Below are positions 45,154 through 53,957 of a stretch of 64,000 nucleotides of DNA, piece after piece. Each line of letters opens with the position of its first letter. Positions within the stretch are counted from its first letter, which is position 1. The translations under genes and the position numbers were made by a program. Source of the stretch: Pseudomonas sp. R37(2017) (GTDB lineage: Bacteria; Pseudomonadota; Gammaproteobacteria; Pseudomonadales; Pseudomonadaceae); the NCBI RefSeq assembly GCF_002113375.1, contig NZ_NEHO01000013.1, forward strand, positions 62,001 through 126,000, in the 5' to 3' direction. A model generated the notes under the pieces. That model was not told where the DNA came from. It did no database searches and worked only from the letters and a program-made list of their open reading frames with translations.

Positions 45154-45758
45154 TCAAAGTCCTTAATACCCCTATCAAGGATGAGGATCTGGCCGGCCTG
45201 AACGTCGGCGATGTGGTGTACCTCACTGGCCAGTTGGTGACCTGTCGTGACGTTGCGCACCGTCGCCTGATCGAGCTCAAGCGCGAGTTGCCGGTGGACC
45301 TGCGCGGTGGCGCGATTTTCCATGCCGGCCCCATCGTGCGCGAGAAAGACGATGGCAGCTTCGAGATGGTCTCCATCGGACCGACCACCAGCATGCGCAT
45401 GGAGAAGTTCGAGAAGCAGTTCATCGAGGAAACCGGGGTCAAGCTGATCATCGGCAAAGGCGGCATGGGACCTGAAACCACGGCTGGCTGCCTGGAAAAC
45501 AAGGCGGTGCATGCGGTGTTCCCGGGTGGGTGCGCGGTATTGGCCGCCACTAAAGTCGAGGAGATCGAACGTGCCGAATGGCAAGACCTGGGCATGCCGG
45601 AAACCCTGTGGGTGAACCGGGTACGCGAGTTCGGCCCGCTGATCATTTCCATCGACACCAAGGGCAACAATCTGTTCGAACAGAACAAGGTGCGCTTCAA
45701 CGAGCGCAAGGGGTCGATCATCGAGAAGATCAATGCCCAGGTGCGCTTCATCAAATGA
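45150..45758 (+). CDS. ttdB: L(+)-tartrate dehydratase beta subunit
   Basis: A 202-residue partner with the class I fumarase C-terminal fold (DLRGGAIFHAGPIV near 47; GKGGMGPETTAGCLE near 102). It starts with GTG overlapping the ttdA stop by four bases. Length equals E. coli TtdB within a residue or two. Confidence 0.88.
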   Translation: MIKVLNTPIKDEDLAGLNVGDVVYLTGQLVTCRDVAHRRLIELKRELPVDLRGGAIFHAGPIVREKDDGSFEMVSIGPTTSMRMEKFEKQFIEETGVKLIIGKGGMGPETTAGCLENKAVHAVFPGGCAVLAATKVEEIERAEWQDLGMPETLWVNRVREFGPLIISIDTKGNNLFEQNKVRFNERKGSIIEKINAQVRFIK

Positions 45759-45816
45759 TCAGGTGGGCTGCTCAGGTTTCACACATTGACCTGGCACCCC
45801 GACTGTGACGCCCGAC

Positions 45817-45871
45817 AATGCCAGCGCCCACGCAGCGCTGGCATTGCATCACTGCCCGGCCCGCCGGGCAG
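45817..45871 (+). other. two consecutive perfect hairpins between ttdB and the decarboxylase gene
   Basis: AATGCCAGCGC/GCGCTGGCATT (11 bp, 45817-45845) and CTGCCCGG/CCGGGCAG (8 bp, 45852-45871). No T run follows. They may act as a processing or attenuation element that sets the ratio of TtdAB to the decarboxylase. Confidence 0.5.
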
Positions 45872-45980
45872 CCCCCTTTCCAACACAGCCCCAGGCGTGC
45901 TCCTTGAGTGCCCTGCGCCTCGTGGCCGGCACCCGCAACAAGCGGGCTGCAACCCCTCCATCACAGAATCAGACACCATC

Positions 45981-46847
45981 ATGCATAACGCCAGTCATCA
46001 CGAACTGCGAAACACCTTTCATGCCTTGCTTGCCGGCTCCTCCTGTCACCATACGGCGTCGGTCTTCGACCCGTTGTCGGCGCGCATGGCCGCCGACCTG
46101 GGTTTCGAGGTCGGCATCCTCGGCGGCTCGGTCGCCTCCCTGCAAGTATTGGGCGCCCCGGATATCGCCTTGATTACCCTCAGCGAGTTCGCCGAACAGG
46201 CCACGCGCATCGGCCGGGTGGCTCGCCTGCCGGTGATTGCCGATGCCGACCACGGTTACGGCAATGCGCTGAACACCATGCGCACCGTGGTCGAGCTGGA
46301 GCGTGCCGGGGTCGCCGCGCTGACCCTGGAGGACACCGTGCTACCCGCCCGGTTCGGCTGCAAATCCTCGGACCTGATCAGCATCGAGGAAGGCGTGGGC
46401 AAGCTACGCGCCGCCCTGCGCGCGCGGCAGGACCCGTCGCTGGCGATCATCGCACGCACCCACGCCGGTGTGCAGCCCCTGGCCGAGGTGGTGGCGCGCC
46501 TGCGTGCCTATGAAGACGCCGGGGCCGATGCCGTTTGCCTGGTCGGGGTTAAAGACGCCGACCATTTGCACGCCGTCGCCGAAAACGTCTGCGTACCCCT
46601 GATGCTGGTGACCTATGGCAACCCGGCGCTGAACGACGATCACCTGCTGGCAGAGCTGGGGGTACGTATCGTGGTCGATGGCCACGCCCCGTATTTCGCA
46701 GCGATCAAGGCGACCTACGAACGTCTGCGCGAGCAGCGCGGCTTGAGCATTAAGGAACCGCTTGATCCGTCGCGGCTGGCGGCTCACTACGCCGACACCG
46801 AGACCTGTATGGCCTGGGCTCGGGATTACATGAACGTATCGGAATAA
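45981..46847 (+). CDS. oxaloacetate decarboxylase-type enzyme (ICL/PEP mutase superfamily)
   Basis: A 288-residue barrel of the isocitrate lyase/PEP mutase superfamily, close in length and motifs to the Pseudomonas PA4872-type oxaloacetate decarboxylase: DPLSARMAADLGFEVGILGGS at the start, DADHGYG (about 91) and LEDTVLPARFG (about 115). The isocitrate-lyase KKCGH motif is absent. It would convert the oxaloacetate made by TtdAB to pyruvate and CO2. The ATG at 45981 begins the family homology; the frame is open to 45786. Confidence 0.82.
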   Translation: MHNASHHELRNTFHALLAGSSCHHTASVFDPLSARMAADLGFEVGILGGSVASLQVLGAPDIALITLSEFAEQATRIGRVARLPVIADADHGYGNALNTMRTVVELERAGVAALTLEDTVLPARFGCKSSDLISIEEGVGKLRAALRARQDPSLAIIARTHAGVQPLAEVVARLRAYEDAGADAVCLVGVKDADHLHAVAENVCVPLMLVTYGNPALNDDHLLAELGVRIVVDGHAPYFAAIKATYERLREQRGLSIKEPLDPSRLAAHYADTETCMAWARDYMNVSE

Positions 46848-46877
46848 TAAAAGCCGTCTGGCCGTCTAATGCCAGTC

Positions 46878-46990
46878 TGTAGGAGCGGGTGCCCGCTTGC
46901 GGCACGCTCGCGATGGTCGCCAACGATGACTCGGGATGCCTGAATGCCCGCGTTGCCCCGGCGTTTCTCGCGAGCATGCTCGCTCCTACA
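46878..46990. repeat. REPIN-type repeat, copy 1
   Basis: A 113-base unit flanked by inverted TGTAGGAGCG.../...GCTCGCTCCTACA ends, the common Pseudomonas REP pair. Its left arm is altered, with an extra GGTGCCCGCTTGC segment. Confidence 0.85.
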
Positions 46991-47005
46991 AAGACCCTAT
47001 CCCCC

Positions 47006-47105
47006 TGTAGGAGCGAGCACGCTCGCGATGGACGTCAACGATGACGCGGGATGCCTGAATGCCCGCGTTGCCCCGGCGTTTCTCGCGAGCATGCTCGCTC
47101 CTACA
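47006..47105. repeat. REPIN-type repeat, copy 2
   Basis: A 100-base unit nearly identical to copy 1 in its centre and right end, 15 bases downstream in direct orientation. The inverted REP ends are intact (TGTAGGAGCGAGC and GCTCGCTCCTACA). Confidence 0.87.
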
Positions 47106-47239
47106 ATTTCCTTAACTGATCGGCATTAGTCTGGCCCTCGACCTGATTTTTACAGTTGTCAGGAAAAAAACAGGTCCACGGTCTGCGAGGCCGGCGTGAA
47201 CTCCAAAGCTGTTCGCGCAGGACCGGCTGGAGTATATGT

Positions 47240-47274
47240 AGTGAACCAAAAGCGAAATTCAGCCAGAAATCACT
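47240..47274. promoter_or_regulatory. tartrate operator copy 1 (AGTGAAC-N20-AAATCACT)
   Basis: A spaced inverted repeat 24 bases before the LysR start. The same spaced motif, plus a shared GGCTGGA-N-TATA 15 bases upstream, occurs before the tartrate dehydrogenase gene (50838-50872). Probable LysR binding site. Confidence 0.65.
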
Positions 47275-47297
47275 AGGCAATTAACCTGGAGTCACGA

Positions 47298-48209
47298 ATG
47301 AGCAACACCCAAGACTTGGGTTTTTTCCACCTGTTGGCAAAACAGGGCAGCCTGGTTGCCACTGCCAGGGAGCTTGGCGTGACGCCACCTGCCGTCAGCA
47401 AACGCCTGGCGTCCCTGGAGGCGCGGCTGGGGGTCCGGCTGGTCAACCGCACTACCCGCTCCATGAGCCTGACCCCCGAGGGCGAACTGTACTACGCCCA
47501 TATCGCGCGCATTCTTACCCAAGTCGACGAGATGGAGCAGTTGGTCAGCAGCAGCCGCGCCACCCCCAAGGGGCTCATACGGGTGAATGCATCGCTGGGG
47601 TTCGGTCGTCGGCATATTGGTCCTGCGCTGGCGGCTTTCTACTCACGCTATCCGGAGGTGGAAATCCAGCTGGAGATCAGCGACCACCCGCTGGATCTCG
47701 CCACCCACGGTTTCGACCTGGGCATTCGCTTTGGCTCCCTGCCGGACGCGGCGCTGCATGCCCGCAAGATTGCCTCGAACCGACGCCTGCTGTGCGCTTC
47801 GCCGATTTACCTGGACAAGCACGGGACCCCGCAGAAGCTCAGCGACTTGCAGGACCACAACTGCATTTTCATTCGCCAGAACGAATCCCCCTACGGCGTT
47901 TGGAGCTTCAACAACGGCGGCCGCACCGAGAACATCAAGGTCCGCGGAGCTTTGGGCTGCAACGACGGTGAGGTCGCCCTGAACTGGGCGCTGGAAGGTT
48001 ACGGTTTGCTGCTGCGCGCGGAATGGGACATTGCCCGCTATGTGCGCAGCGGGCGCCTGCGCCTGGTGATGGAGGACCATACCCCTACCCGTGCAGACGT
48101 GTATGCGGTTTACCCGCAGCAATTGCACCTGTCGGCCCGGGTACGCAGCCTGATCGACTTTCTGATCGAACGCTTCAAGCAGATCGATAACATCGAAGAC
48201 CGCGGCTGA
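47298..48209 (+). CDS. LysR-family regulator of the tartrate locus
   Basis: A 303-residue LysR protein with the helix-turn-helix at residues 5-63 (GSLVATARELGVTPPAVSKRLASLE) and features of the DmlR/TtdR-like subgroup (FGRRHIGPALAAFYSRYPEVEI). It sits between the ttdAB-decarboxylase genes and the dehydrogenase-dctA operon. The shared operator suggests that it controls its own gene and the dehydrogenase operon. Confidence 0.88.
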   Translation: MSNTQDLGFFHLLAKQGSLVATARELGVTPPAVSKRLASLEARLGVRLVNRTTRSMSLTPEGELYYAHIARILTQVDEMEQLVSSSRATPKGLIRVNASLGFGRRHIGPALAAFYSRYPEVEIQLEISDHPLDLATHGFDLGIRFGSLPDAALHARKIASNRRLLCASPIYLDKHGTPQKLSDLQDHNCIFIRQNESPYGVWSFNNGGRTENIKVRGALGCNDGEVALNWALEGYGLLLRAEWDIARYVRSGRLRLVMEDHTPTRADVYAVYPQQLHLSARVRSLIDFLIERFKQIDNIEDRG

Positions 48210-48244
48210 AAAAAAGCTGCCGACTCCACGGGAGAATCGGCAGC
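48208..48244 (-). terminator. Rho-independent terminator of dctA
   Basis: GCTGCCGA/TCGGCAGC stem with a 13-base loop, followed on the minus strand by a run of T. It lies between the convergent dctA and LysR genes. Confidence 0.85.
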
Positions 48245-48262
48245 CAAATGACACCCCTTCGA

Positions 48263-49615
48263 TCAACTGCGGTTGACGGCTTGCGCAACACCCAACGAAT
48301 GGGCACTTTCATTCTGGTAAGTGAAGCCGGGGGTCTTGTCGACCACGGCCTCTTGCACCGTTTCCTCTTCACCCTCCAGGGCCCGTTCCAGCCTGGCTGT
48401 GTCCAGCGCCCCCACCCATTTGGCAATGGCCAGGCAACCTACGCCGTTGCCGATGGTGTTGGTAATGGCACGGGCCTCGGACATGAAACGATCGACCCCC
48501 AGCAGCAGCACCATGCCTGATACCGGAATGCTGCCCAGGGAGGCCAGCGTCGCGGCGAGGATGATGAAGCCCGAGCCACTCACGCCAGCCGATCCCTTGG
48601 AGGTGAACATCAACACCGCCAGGACGATCAGTTGGTCGGTCAAGGTCAATGGCGTGTTGGTCGCCTGGGCGATGAAGATCGCGGCGATGGTGTAGTAGAT
48701 GGCCTGGCCGTCCGGGTTGAAGCTCAGTCCGGCGGGAATCATCATGCCGGCCACGGGCTTGGAGCACCCGGCCTGTTCCATCCTGGTGATCATCTGTGGC
48801 AGCACCGACTCCGAGGAACTGGTGCCCAATACGGTGAACAACTCCTCCTTGATGAAGCGCAGGTACTTCCACAGGCTGAATCCGCTGTAGCGGCAGATCG
48901 GTCCGAGCACGAAGATCACGAACAGCACGCAGGTCAGGTAGACACAGGCCATCAGCTTGCCCAACGAGAACATCGAGCCGAAACCGTACTTACCGATGGT
49001 GAAGGCGATGGCGCCGAAGGCACCGATAGGCGCCAGGCGCATCACCATGTTGACGATGTTGAACATGCCGCGCATGAGGCTGTCGATGACGTCGATGAAG
49101 ATGCTGGCGCGGGGGCCGGCATTGGCGAGGGCTACACCCAGCAGGATCGAAAACAGCAGGATCTGCAGCACATTGCCTTTGGCGAAGGCGTCGATGATGG
49201 TGTCCGGAATGATGCTCAGGATGAAATCCATGAACGAGTGGTGCGGTGCCTGGGTTGTGTAGGTGGCGATGCTGGAGGTGTCCAGCGTCTTGGGGTCGAT
49301 GTTCATGCCGGCACCGGGCTTGAACACATCCACCACGATCAGACCGATGGCCAGGGCCAGGGTGGACACCACTTCGAAGTAGAGCAATGCGCGCACACCC
49401 ACGCGCCCCAGCTCCTTCATGTTTTCCATGCGTGCGATACCGCTGACCACCGTCAGGAAGATCACCGGTGCAAGGAGCATTTTGATCAGTTTGATAAAAC
49501 CGTCGCCGATGGGTTTGAGTGCTGTCCCGGTTTCGGGAAACAGCACGCCGACGATGGCGCCGAGTACAACGGCGATGAGTACTTGTACGTAGAGTTTGCC
49601 GAGTATGCGTTTCAT
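48263..49615 (-). CDS. dctA: dicarboxylate:cation symporter DctA
   Basis: A 450-residue member of the DAACS family, with eight or so spans, the serine-rich segment LGTSSSESVLPQM (about residue 270) and the SFNPDGQAIYYT loop (about 303). It imports C4-dicarboxylates such as succinate, malate and, in this setting, probably tartrate. It is downstream of the tartrate dehydrogenase gene on the same strand (93 bases) and likely in one operon with it. Confidence 0.92.
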   Translation of the reverse strand: MKRILGKLYVQVLIAVVLGAIVGVLFPETGTALKPIGDGFIKLIKMLLAPVIFLTVVSGIARMENMKELGRVGVRALLYFEVVSTLALAIGLIVVDVFKPGAGMNIDPKTLDTSSIATYTTQAPHHSFMDFILSIIPDTIIDAFAKGNVLQILLFSILLGVALANAGPRASIFIDVIDSLMRGMFNIVNMVMRLAPIGAFGAIAFTIGKYGFGSMFSLGKLMACVYLTCVLFVIFVLGPICRYSGFSLWKYLRFIKEELFTVLGTSSSESVLPQMITRMEQAGCSKPVAGMMIPAGLSFNPDGQAIYYTIAAIFIAQATNTPLTLTDQLIVLAVLMFTSKGSAGVSGSGFIILAATLASLGSIPVSGMVLLLGVDRFMSEARAITNTIGNGVGCLAIAKWVGALDTARLERALEGEEETVQEAVVDKTPGFTYQNESAHSLGVAQAVNRS

Positions 49616-49708
49616 GGCTGGCCCTGATTGTAATTGTTGTCAGGTAATGCCCGGGAGTCCGGTACGAGAGACCGGTTCCTGTGGCGCTGAATCACGGTGG
49701 GGAAATGC

Positions 49709-50767
49709 TCAGCGCCTGATCAGCGCAATCACTGCATCGGTCACCTCGCGGGTAGTGGCCGTGCCACCCAGGTCAGGGGTGTGTACTCCGGCCTCGGTCA
49801 CGGCTTCGATGGCCGACATCAACTGACGTGAGGCCTGCACCTCGCCCAGGTGTTCGAGCATCATCGCGGCGCTCCAGAAGGTCGCGACGGGATTGGCCAC
49901 GCCTTTACCGGTGATGTCGAAAGCAGAACCGTGAATGGGTTCGAACATCGATGGGAATTTCTTGCTCGGGTTGAGGTTGGCGGTGGGCGCAATGCCCAGG
50001 CTGCCCGACAGCGCTGCCGCCAGGTCGGAGAGGATGTCGGCGTGCAGGTTGGTGGCCACGATCACATCCAGGGTCGACGGTTTGAGCACCATGCGGGTGG
50101 TCACGGCATCGACCAGTTCCTTGTCGATTCTGACGTCAGGAAAATCCTTTGCCACCTCGTGGAAAATCTCGTCCCACAGCACCATGCCATGACGTTGTGC
50201 ATTGGACTTGGTGACCAGGGTCAGGTGCTTGCGCGGCCGAGTACGCGCCAGCTCGAAGGCGAAGCGGTGGATGCGCTCGACACCGGCGCGGGTGAACACC
50301 GACACCTCGGTGGCCACCTCTTCCGGCAGGCCACGGTGCACCCGGCCACCGTTACCGGAGTACTCGCCTTCGGAGTTTTCCCGGACGACCACCCAGTCAA
50401 TCTCGTGACCGTTGTGCAGCGGGCTCTTCACCCCTGGCAACACACGAGCCGGACGCACGTTGGCGTACTGGTCAAAGCCTTGGCAGATCGGCAGGCGCAG
50501 GCCCCAGAGTGAAATGTGGTCCGGCACATCGAGTGCCCCTACGGCCCCGAAGAATATCGAGTCGAAGGTCTTGAGTTCCTCCAGGCCACCTGCTGGGATG
50601 TAGTGGCCGTTCTTGAGGAAGTTGTCGGAGTTCCAGTCAAAGTGCTTGAAGTCCAGGGCAAAGGTGCCTGAACGCTCGGCCAGCACCTTGAGCACTTGAG
50701 TGCCGGCGTCGATCACTTCCACGCCGATACCATCACCTGGAACCACTGCAATTTTGTAAGTGTTCAT
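49709..50767 (-). CDS. tartrate dehydrogenase/decarboxylase (D-malate dehydrogenase family)
   Basis: A 352-residue beta-decarboxylating dehydrogenase: GDGIGVEVIDAG (residues 11-22), substrate region RENSEGEYSG (about 133), LVTKSNAQRHG (about 187) and TNLHADILSD (about 241). This family (TtuC, DmlA) acts on tartrate and D-malate with NAD and Mn. GGAG lies 7 bases before the ATG. A tartrate operator lies about 70 bases upstream. D-malate as the main substrate is an alternative. Confidence 0.87.
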   Translation of the reverse strand: MNTYKIAVVPGDGIGVEVIDAGTQVLKVLAERSGTFALDFKHFDWNSDNFLKNGHYIPAGGLEELKTFDSIFFGAVGALDVPDHISLWGLRLPICQGFDQYANVRPARVLPGVKSPLHNGHEIDWVVVRENSEGEYSGNGGRVHRGLPEEVATEVSVFTRAGVERIHRFAFELARTRPRKHLTLVTKSNAQRHGMVLWDEIFHEVAKDFPDVRIDKELVDAVTTRMVLKPSTLDVIVATNLHADILSDLAAALSGSLGIAPTANLNPSKKFPSMFEPIHGSAFDITGKGVANPVATFWSAAMMLEHLGEVQASRQLMSAIEAVTEAGVHTPDLGGTATTREVTDAVIALIRR

Positions 50768-50837
50768 CGTTAACTCCACCTTTTATTTTCATGCGCCTTC
50801 GATGGGAGGTCAGCCGGCGTGTGGCTGGACTATACGA

Positions 50838-50872
50838 AGTGAACGCCAGGCGTTGGTTAACTCAAAATCACT
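50838..50872. promoter_or_regulatory. tartrate operator copy 2 (AGTGAAC-N20-AAATCACT)
   Basis: Same half-sites and the same 20-base spacing as copy 1 at 47240, again preceded by GGCTGGA-N-TATA at the same distance. It lies upstream of the tartrate dehydrogenase-dctA operon. Confidence 0.65.
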
Positions 50873-51002
50873 ACATTATTGAATCTGTTTTATTAATCCC
50901 CGCAGGGTTCGCTCCACAGGCAGCGATAGGCAAGAAGGGTCGATTCAAGGTTGTTTTGGGGGACGGGCAAAAGTCGGCCTGGGCGACATTCAGAGCAATC
51001 TG

Positions 51003-51773
51003 CTATCGAATGTAACTGCCACCATTGACGTCCAGTGTTGCGCCGTTGAGGGACGCCTGGGAGGGTCGCAGGGTGAACGCGACCAGTTCGGCGATTTCGC
51101 AAGGACTGGCCATGCGCCCAGTGGGTATATCAGCCACTGCCGCTGCCTCCCCATGCTGAGCGACAAACTGCTCGGCCATGTCTGTGCGGACCCAGCCCGG
51201 CGCAATCGCCACTGCGACCACGCCCTCGCCCGCCACGCTGCGAGCCAGGGACTTGGTGAGGTTGATCAATGCTGCCTTGCTTGATCCGTAGGGCAAAGCG
51301 TCAGCCGCATACCCACGTTGGGCGGCACGGCTTGCCATGTTGATGATGCGTCCACCGCCATTGGCACGGAAATGCGCGACGGCTTCGCGACACAGGTCGG
51401 CGGCAGCGAAGAAGTTCACCTGGAACTCACGACGCCAGGCGGCACGCCATTGCGCAGCGGGTGCTTCCAGCGGCACTTCGGTACGGATACCGGCGTTGTT
51501 GACCAGGCCATGGATGCGTCCCCCCGCCAGTTCCAGGGCAGCTTGCCACAGCTGCTCCGGCCCGGTGTCCTCACTCAAATCGCCTTGAACGATCCAGCCT
51601 TGGCCGTCAATGCGATCCAGTAAACGCTGTGCGCCATGCACATCACGGCTGTAATGGATCAGCGGGCGGGCCCCTTCGGCGGCAAGCTGTTCAACGATTG
51701 CAGCGCCGATACCACCAGAGCCCCCCGTTACCAGTACGATCTGCCCGGCCAGGGGGCGTGTGCAGTCACTCAT
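51003..51773 (-). CDS. short-chain dehydrogenase/reductase
   Basis: A 256-residue SDR with TGGSGGIGAA (residues 16-25), NNAGI, catalytic Ser in NMASRAA and YGSSK (about 159-163), ending DVNGGSYIR. It follows a binding protein gene on the same strand by 78 bases, so it is likely transcribed with it. Its position next to the hydroxyproline genes suggests a side reaction on a hydroxyproline-related or sugar-like substrate; this is not proven. Confidence 0.87.
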   Translation of the reverse strand: MSDCTRPLAGQIVLVTGGSGGIGAAIVEQLAAEGARPLIHYSRDVHGAQRLLDRIDGQGWIVQGDLSEDTGPEQLWQAALELAGGRIHGLVNNAGIRTEVPLEAPAAQWRAAWRREFQVNFFAAADLCREAVAHFRANGGGRIINMASRAAQRGYAADALPYGSSKAALINLTKSLARSVAGEGVVAVAIAPGWVRTDMAEQFVAQHGEAAAVADIPTGRMASPCEIAELVAFTLRPSQASLNGATLDVNGGSYIR

Positions 51774-51851
51774 CGGTGATCACCTTCCTTTATCGAGATT
51801 AGAGATGCCGTCCGCTTCACTGAAACAGGCGGCATGCCAGGCTGCGAATCC

Positions 51852-52682
51852 CTACTTCGTGGCGTTGGCCGCGAGCGACGCTTTGTCGACCAACTGCTGG
51901 ATTTCACCCGTGTCCCGACGTTGCGTCAGGTAAATATTCAGCACTTGCAGATCCGCCGCCGAGATGTCCCTGCGCACGCCAAACGAAACACCCTGCTTGG
52001 CCAATGCTGGCTTGGGCAGGATTTCGCGGGTCCAGTCCGGATTGGCAAGGGCAAACAAGTGGTTGGTATCGCTGGCGTCGACCAGGATATCGGCGCGCTT
52101 GGACATGACCGCCAGGCGGGCTTCGTCCATTCCCGGCAGGCGCATGATCTTGCCGTTGTGAACCACCGACGAGATGGCCTTGTCCTGCGCGGTGCCCGAC
52201 ATGACGGCATAGGTGACGTCTGGCTTGTCGAGCGCGGCAATATCGTCCTTCACCTCAGCGAACTTGGGGTTTTCCTTGTTCACCAGCAGCGACACCTGAT
52301 AGTCCGTCGCGGGCACGGTGAAAGCGACGGCCAGCGCGCGCTCCGGTGTCTGGTTGAGGGCCATGGCCATGTCCCACTTGTTGCTCTGCAATCCAGCCAC
52401 GAGGTTGTCCCAGTTGGTATCGACGAAGGTCACCTTGACCTTGAGCACCCTCTCGCCGAAATCTCGGCACAGATCGACGAAGTAGCCGCTGTAGTCACCG
52501 GATTTGGCATCACGCATCACATAAGGCGCTGCAACGGCAGCGCCACAGCGCAGCACGCCGGCTTTTTGCACGTCTTGCCAGACTGAGGTTTCAGCGGCCT
52601 GGGCAGCGGATTGGGTCAGCAAGGCGCCACAGAGACTGGCACCCATGACAAGAGCTTTATAGGACGAGACAGGAAGAGCCAT
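51852..52682 (-). CDS. amino-acid-type ABC transporter binding protein (paralog A)
   Basis: A 276-residue SBP_bac_3 protein with a signal peptide of about 30 residues (ends SAAQAAE). It is strikingly similar to the divergent paralog at 53065: long shared blocks such as QKAGVLRCGAAVAAPYVMRD and ALNQTPERALAVAF. It has no permease or ATPase of its own, so it may share the transporter encoded at 53958-56137 or act as an alternative receptor. Confidence 0.88.
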   Translation of the reverse strand: MALPVSSYKALVMGASLCGALLTQSAAQAAETSVWQDVQKAGVLRCGAAVAAPYVMRDAKSGDYSGYFVDLCRDFGERVLKVKVTFVDTNWDNLVAGLQSNKWDMAMALNQTPERALAVAFTVPATDYQVSLLVNKENPKFAEVKDDIAALDKPDVTYAVMSGTAQDKAISSVVHNGKIMRLPGMDEARLAVMSKRADILVDASDTNHLFALANPDWTREILPKPALAKQGVSFGVRRDISAADLQVLNIYLTQRRDTGEIQQLVDKASLAANATK

Positions 52683-52743
52683 TTTGACCTCGCTGATATG
52701 TTTTTATTTGGCAGAAAGGTAAAACACCGCACTGCATGTGTTG

Positions 52744-52768
52744 TTGCATGCAATGTTGTATTCAACAT
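52744..52768. promoter_or_regulatory. operator-like palindromes in the divergent binding-protein promoter
   Basis: TTGCATGCAA (52744-52753) and ATGTTG-TATT-CAACAT (52753-52768) abut each other about 60 bases before paralog A. Their form suits a GntR/FCD regulator, and such a gene closes the cluster. Confidence 0.5.
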
Positions 52769-52937
52769 AGAAAATCTGCCAGTTGCTGTCAACAGCCATT
52801 CATGCCGCTGTAGATGCGAAGCCGGTCACATCCGCCGCGCCTGCTTCGGATCGCCACCCTCCTCACCTGAAAAGCAACTCACCCACTTAGGTGGATGAGC
52901 GTCCGTCTGCTCATGAAAAAGTAATTCCGTCGGTGTG

Positions 52938-52994
52938 TTGACAGAAGTCGGGAGCGGGGAATAGTCTGAATACATTGCTGCACACAACGCAGCA
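52938..52994 (+). promoter_or_regulatory. candidate sigma-70 promoter with operator for the hydroxyproline operon
   Basis: TTGACA at 52938, an 18-base spacer and TAGTCT as a weak -10. TGCTGC-N7-GCAGCA (52976-52994) lies where transcription would start. Apart from this and the palindromes at 52744-52768, the 382-base gap shows no gene. Confidence 0.5.
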
Positions 52995-53064
52995 TCCATA
53001 ACGGTTCATTGATCGTTTTTTCTGCTCTTCTGCCTACAAAAATAAATTACCGGAGAGATTCAAG

Positions 53065-53901
53065 ATGGCTCGTTCCCTTTCTCGCAGTGCATGTACTCGG
53101 ATCGCCTGCCTCACCGCAGCGGTAGCCTTGCTGACCCAGACTCCCGCCCAGGCTGACGTGCAAAACTGGCAAACCATCCAGAAGGCCGGCGTGCTGCGCT
53201 GTGGCGCTGCCGTTGCAGCGCCTTATGTCATGCGCGACGCCGCTTCCGGGCAGTACAGCGGTTACTTCGTCGACCTGTGCCGCGACTTCGCCGAGAAGGT
53301 ACTCAAGGTCAAGGCGCAGTTCGTCGACACCAGCTGGGACAACCAGGTTGCCGGCCTGCAGAGCGGCAAGTGGGACATGGCCATGGCCCTCAACCAGACG
53401 CCGGAGCGTGCCCTGGCGGTGGCCTTCTCGGTGCCGGCCACCGACTACCAGATCTCCTTGCTGGTCAATAAGGAAAACCCCAAGTTCAACGGCGCCGGTA
53501 ACAGCCTCGCCGATTACGACAAGCCGGGCGTGACCATCGCGGTGATTTCCGGTACTGCCGCCGACAAGGCGGTTTCCACTGTCGTCAAGAACGCCACGCT
53601 GATGCGCCTGCCAGGCTCCGACGAGACTCGCATGGCCCTGATGTCGCGCCGTGCCGACGTGCTCGCCGATGCCAACGACACCAACCACCTGTTCGCCCTC
53701 GCCAACGACTGGACCCGGGAAGTGCTGCCAAAGCCTGCCCTGGCCAAGCAAGGCGTCTCTTTTGCCGTACCGCGCGACATCTCCGCTGCCGACCTGGCGG
53801 TGCTCAACGTCTACCTGACCCAGCGCCGCGAGTCCGGTGAGATCGACAAACTGGTGGACAAGGCGTCCACCGAGATCAACGCGGGCAAAAGCGCTCAGTA
53901 A
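53065..53901 (+). CDS. hydroxyproline/amino-acid ABC transporter binding protein (paralog B)
   Basis: A 278-residue SBP_bac_3 protein with a signal peptide of about 29 residues (ends TPAQAD). It is first gene of the hydroxyproline operon, with GGAGAG before its ATG. It would deliver 4-hydroxyproline or a related imino acid to the permease pair downstream. It is a close paralog of the divergent gene at 51852. Confidence 0.88.
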   Translation: MARSLSRSACTRIACLTAAVALLTQTPAQADVQNWQTIQKAGVLRCGAAVAAPYVMRDAASGQYSGYFVDLCRDFAEKVLKVKAQFVDTSWDNQVAGLQSGKWDMAMALNQTPERALAVAFSVPATDYQISLLVNKENPKFNGAGNSLADYDKPGVTIAVISGTAADKAVSTVVKNATLMRLPGSDETRMALMSRRADVLADANDTNHLFALANDWTREVLPKPALAKQGVSFAVPRDISAADLAVLNVYLTQRRESGEIDKLVDKASTEINAGKSAQ

Positions 53902-53957
53902 CCCCTGCTGATATGCCGAGGGCACCTGCACTGGACGCCCTCGCGGAGACGACTGTA

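Noticed and set aside
46878..47105. Possible CRISPR-like repeat-spacer pattern
   Set aside because: Only two long units with inverted REP ends and no regular spacers or cas genes; these are REPIN elements.
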